NCBI GenBank assembly: GCA_026419785.1
Contig: JAODTK010002543.1
Location: 157,001 to 221,000 of the forward strand
Length of the DNA: 64,000 nt
Direction: 5' to 3'
Origin: Sclerodactyla briareus
Taxonomy: Eukaryota > Echinodermata > Holothuroidea > Dendrochirotida > Sclerodactylidae
Notes under the pieces: model-generated
Database searches by the model: none
Told to the model about the DNA's origin: nothing
The model's input: only the letters and a program-made list of their open reading frames with translations
Translations under genes and position numbers: made by a program
Part shown: one piece after another, positions 60,061 through 64,000 of the stretch
Position numbering within the stretch: the stretch's first letter is position 1
Layout of the letters: the number at the start of each line of letters is the position of its first letter

Positions 60061-62275
60061 ACTTTTTATTCCGGTTTGAATGACTTGTCATTGGCTGCAG
60101 CATTCGACCAAGACCATTGGAAGAGGTGGGGAAAATATCACACACCAGGTGACATACAGGTAAAGTACAGAACATGCGAGTAATCACCTGATTAAAACAA
60201 TGTTATTGACAGTGCCTCTATTACCCAGGCCATCTCAACTGGCGTCGGCCCCTTTAAACAAGTGTCGGCGCATGGCAATAATTTGTATATACACTAAACT
60301 TTAAGAAATTTTTTAAATAAAAATTCGTGGATTATAGTGCAATATTCCAGAAATGTGCTTACTGCCTTAAGGCGTGGGAATGCCGTTTCCTGCAACTTAC
60401 AGGTCTGCCCAGACAAATTTTCTGCCAAATACATGTGGCGCTCCCTAGAACTTAGATAGTACATCGTATTGGCACTCCACGAAAACATTTGAGAAGGCCC
60501 TTCTCTAACCTATGTGTACTGTGCCTATAATACTATTGTTTAACAAGAGCAAACAATGGTGCTCTGTAGCTCAAACTGCACAAATGAACCAAGACACATT
60601 CAAAACTTATGTGTCATGTTTGAAATCAATCATGAATGTCAAGAAGGCAGTTTTCAAACAATTGCCTATTGTGCTCCCCGGTAACAAACCTTTTGCCTGA
60701 TCTCATAAGGCCACACAGCTGTCTTAGAAGTCAATTAACATTGCTACTTAGTTCAGTCACCACCATCCATCCGAAGATAACCAAATTGAGAGGAATAAAA
60801 GGCGTGGTGATCTGTCCGCCAGTGTCTACCTCGCCCGCTTGTGCAAGTCGTGTTTTCTAACCATGAAATAAAGCAATTGACAGCTAATTATACATGTCCG
60901 ATTTGAAGTTGTAGTTTTTTAACAACTCTGAGTGAAAATTCCCACCCATTGGAAGCATTGTAAAATTTGTTAAACTGGACCACCTAATTAGCATTTTATG
61001 CTGAATCTCGTCAGTTCATGAACCTGCCCTCTTATTCATGCCAAAGTCAAACCAACAACCATTATATCGTCTGGTCATGGCGTATCTTGCTAACAAGAGC
61101 TTAAACAATAAAATCTATGGCATAGGCAAATTGGGGGGGGGGGGTGCCTAAATTCTGATTCGCTCAACTACACCTAACTTTTGTTGCCATTAAGGTTGAT
61201 CATCATATCTATAGCTGGAACCTACGAAAACATGCCATTATTGCATTGTGGCTGCGTTCCTGGTCTGTCTAAATTGCGCTGTGCAGTGGACATGTCAGTA
61301 TCTGTCGGGAATGGTTTCACACACTTCAGTTTTGGCAAGTCTGCTGTAACAGTCACAGGAGCATGAACTCTTTTGCTTCTTCCAGGTTCTGAGAATTGGT
61401 CGTATCCTGGATTCCCTGATTGTCTGTTGGATGGAACGTAACATGGTGGTCCTGGAACAGGTTACAACCCCCTGCCCTTGATATCCATTTGACCACTTGT
61501 TGAGAAGAGTAGGTGAGTTTTTCCAAGATCAAAATAACCAGGCTTCCTAGATGGGCTTAAATGGCTTCCTGACTGTTGTTGAAAAGCTGTACTCAGCAAG
61601 TAAGATCAGAAGAAGCCTCTGGGCAGAGAATTGAATTTTGGGTGAAATTGTGTTACACACTAATGGCTACTCAACCAGTAGTCTTTTTTTCGTGTATGGT
61701 CTGAGATCATACTGTGATATATCAAGTACAATCACTAGTTACATGAGACTTATCTGCCTGTTTAGCTTTCAAATTTAGTCATTGTATTCCTGTGTTATGT
61801 TTCAAGCTATTATTTTCCTCCCCATAACCATTAGATGTGGATGTTGTGTACAATAGCCCAGATTGGATATTACATGGTGGAGGCTGCACATTGCAATGTG
61901 CAGCCGTAATGGCAAGAGTGACGGGAGCCTAGAAGCCCGGGGGGGGGGGTCTGAAGTCCATAAGCCTCGGCTTTTGGGCAATGGCTATGAGCCCCAAAAG
62001 TTGACCTCTTTTCAAAGCTAGATCTGAGTGGTAGAAACACTTATTAGTGTTGCAATTGTACTCATATATATAGCTTTTTCTACAAACCATGGGTTCTGTG
62101 GCTTACTGTGCACAGAATTGATTATAATGACGGCTACTTGCACAGTTGCCTATCCCAGCCTCATAATGGAGAAGGGGACTGTTTTTATTGTACTTGATCC
62201 AACCTTATCAAAGGGAGGGTAACTTGTGTCATATTCATACAAGCATTAAACACAATACTTCTGCAAGGGAGGAAG
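60061..62275. other. Spacer between duplicated blocks, no firm gene
   Basis: Contains a lone copy of the 19-kb repeat family (60345-60425), an AATAAA at about 60865, a G run at 61134-61144 and another at 61940-61949. An 'attgcaatgtgcagcc' segment near 61890 can pair with 'ggctgcacattgcaatgtgc' overlapping it as a short palindrome. The open frame 60636-60860 ends just before the AATAAA, but I cannot assign it. Confidence 0.4.
60345..60425. repeat. Solitary copy of the 19-kb tandem-repeat unit
   Basis: 'ttactgccttaaggcgtggg' followed by 'aatgccgtttcctgcaactt' and 'acaaattttctgccaaatac' matches the core of the 18985-19910 units ('tactgccatacggcccgggg', 'agtgccgtttcctgcaatct'). Confidence 0.7.
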
Positions 62276-62277
62276 GT

Positions 62278-63990
62278 GTATGCCAAATTTAGGTTTGAGC
62301 GAACAAGCATTCTGGACCTGTTCTCAAGTGGTCCAGACTTTCACCTCCAATTGATAATTACATTACCTGACCTGTCTTCCCCCCCCCCCAAACAAGAGGG
62401 TCCATACTCATTGTGGTTACCCCCCACTACCCCAAAAAATGTCCCCCCCAATCCACACCAAGAACAACAGGTTTCTTGTTATCTCCTTTATCCCTTGAGA
62501 AACAATTATCAGTGATAGTAAGTCTTGTGTTTAAAACGTTGATTATATTCCATTATTCCTGCTGGCTTTCATCCGGCACCACAGCCATCATCAGGCTCGA
62601 AAATCATAAGCCCGGTAGCCCGGTAGCCCGGGCTACTTGACTGCATTTGGGCTAGTAAAAAATTTTGTTGGAGATCACTTCGGGCTAGGTGGTTACTCAA
62701 TGAAATTGTGTTCCGTAAATCATCGGCTAGTCAGAATCTTGTTCGGGCTACTTACAAAGCATTTCTAGAGCCCATGGGCTAGTGAGTCAGGTACATTTTT
62801 TTGAGCCCTGCCATCATTACATTTCTGCAGTGCGCCACCATTCCCCATTTCTGTATCTGTCGTCGTATCAACGTCCTGTCCAAGTCGTATTTTGCTTTCC
62901 CGATGATTGGAAGCGCCCAACTACAACCACTGATAGAAAACCCCCGCTTATTTTGGTTTTTTCGATGAATTTAGACCATAACAACGTGTTACAATGAGCG
63001 ACATTGAGGATCTATACAGTTCAGCAGTTTGACAATTAACATGGTGAAAGATATCTTTAAAAAATCTTTGGCGAATTTTTTGAAAACGACGTTGATACAG
63101 AAAGTAAAAGACCAAGGGTGCAGAAATGTAAAGCCGGATAAAAGGCAACAGGAAAAATTAGGAATATCTTACCACAAGACAAGTGGATGGACTATTTAAA
63201 GCATTCACAGTCAGCAATCCCCCCCATTTTCTCAATATTTTATCTTTGTTGACCTTAGAGACCTAAGTTATCTGATGTCAAACAACATTGATCCTGTGCT
63301 CTCATGAAGAATCCACGAACCGAAGTATGAGCCTCATCCATCAAGCATCAAAATGGGTCGAGGTTCACATGTTCCCAAGCCATTCATCACATACACAACA
63401 CGACCCTGATATGACTGCACATGTTGCTCGCTGATGTCAAGGGATTAATTTTTTTTATAGACAGTTCTTGAGGTATATAATACCGCAGGTCACTGAATAC
63501 CACATGAATTTTTTAGGAAAGTGCACTGCATGAATGCCAATAGCAAATGTAAAGTATCTCATTACTGGAACTGATATCAGGAAAACTGGAAACAGGATTT
63601 ACACAGTATGTCCCCACATGCTACTCTCACCCCACCTCCACATTAGAGTATAGAGAAAGGGGGGGCAGGGCCCTACAGGTTCTGTGTACCTGGTAAAGAT
63701 TAGCACCTAAAATAGGCTAGCATCACAATTCAAAATGCTCCTCAGATTAGCAGGATTGCTCACACTTTTCAATTTCATAGCGTCAGTTTGTACACACAAC
63801 TCATATACGCACTCAGGTTTTCTACCATTCTCCTTGCATTCCTTGCAACCCAGTGTCAGCACACTGCAATATCTGCTCAGTACCTTGTGCACTCCAAACC
63901 TTTTTGTTTCGGTGTGTTTATTTTCATCCCCTTCAAATCCGCCTAAAGTGAATCTACAGGAAGTTCACTGTTTAGCAGGTTGAAATGACT
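62278..63990. repeat. 1.7-kb direct duplication, right copy
   Basis: Partner of 58363-60060. The copies differ chiefly by one- to few-base indels. The homology continues to the window edge, so the right end is not seen. Confidence 0.9.
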
Positions 63991-64000
63991 TGTCCTTGCG

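Overview
The window looks like nuclear DNA of an animal, most likely a marine invertebrate. The evidence is split coding exons with GT/AG borders, fibrinogen-related domain (FReD) exons, a Golgi-type carbohydrate sulfotransferase, several decayed non-LTR retrotransposons, tRNA-like SINE heads, small inverted-repeat elements and many tandem repeats. An invertebrate deuterostome such as an echinoderm, hemichordate or amphioxus is my best guess, but that is inference. No rRNA gene, intact tRNA gene, CRISPR array or bacterial-style operon was seen.

Layout. 0-6 kb: a 72-bp tandem repeat and two tRNA-like SINE relics. 6-11 kb: minus-strand FReD exons in the order A-B (9.7-8.9 kb) then C-D (7.7-6.2 kb), so two FReD units lie head to tail, with local duplications between and inside them. 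12.4-13.0 kb: a 22-bp minisatellite. 19-21 kb: a ~195-bp tandem repeat and a 535-bp inverted-repeat element. 21.6-23.7 kb: two minus-strand LINE fragments. 23.7-25.0 kb: a minus-strand carbohydrate sulfotransferase read in several frames. 27-39 kb: mostly repeats, including a second inverted-repeat element at 36.4-36.9 kb, with a few unassigned open frames. 39.2-57.8 kb: four splice-bounded minus-strand exons that may form one lysine-rich protein gene. Its intron holds a same-strand LINE (43.6-48 kb) and a 3.77-kb tandem duplication. 53.5-54.2 kb: a plus-strand LINE fragment. 55.7-57.0 kb: a 310-bp satellite rich in TGACCT hexamers. 58.4-60.1 kb and 62.3 kb to the window end: two copies of one duplicated block.

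A caution applies throughout. Most of the longer recognisable reading frames are crossed by single-base frameshifts, often in homopolymers, and most duplicated blocks differ mainly by small indels. That pattern fits unpolished long-read sequence at least as well as decay, so a frameshift here does not show that a gene is dead. I found no convincing undescribed system. The most useful leads are the lysine-rich gene, the TGACCT satellite, the two inverted-repeat elements and the abrupt identity change in the 3.77-kb duplication.
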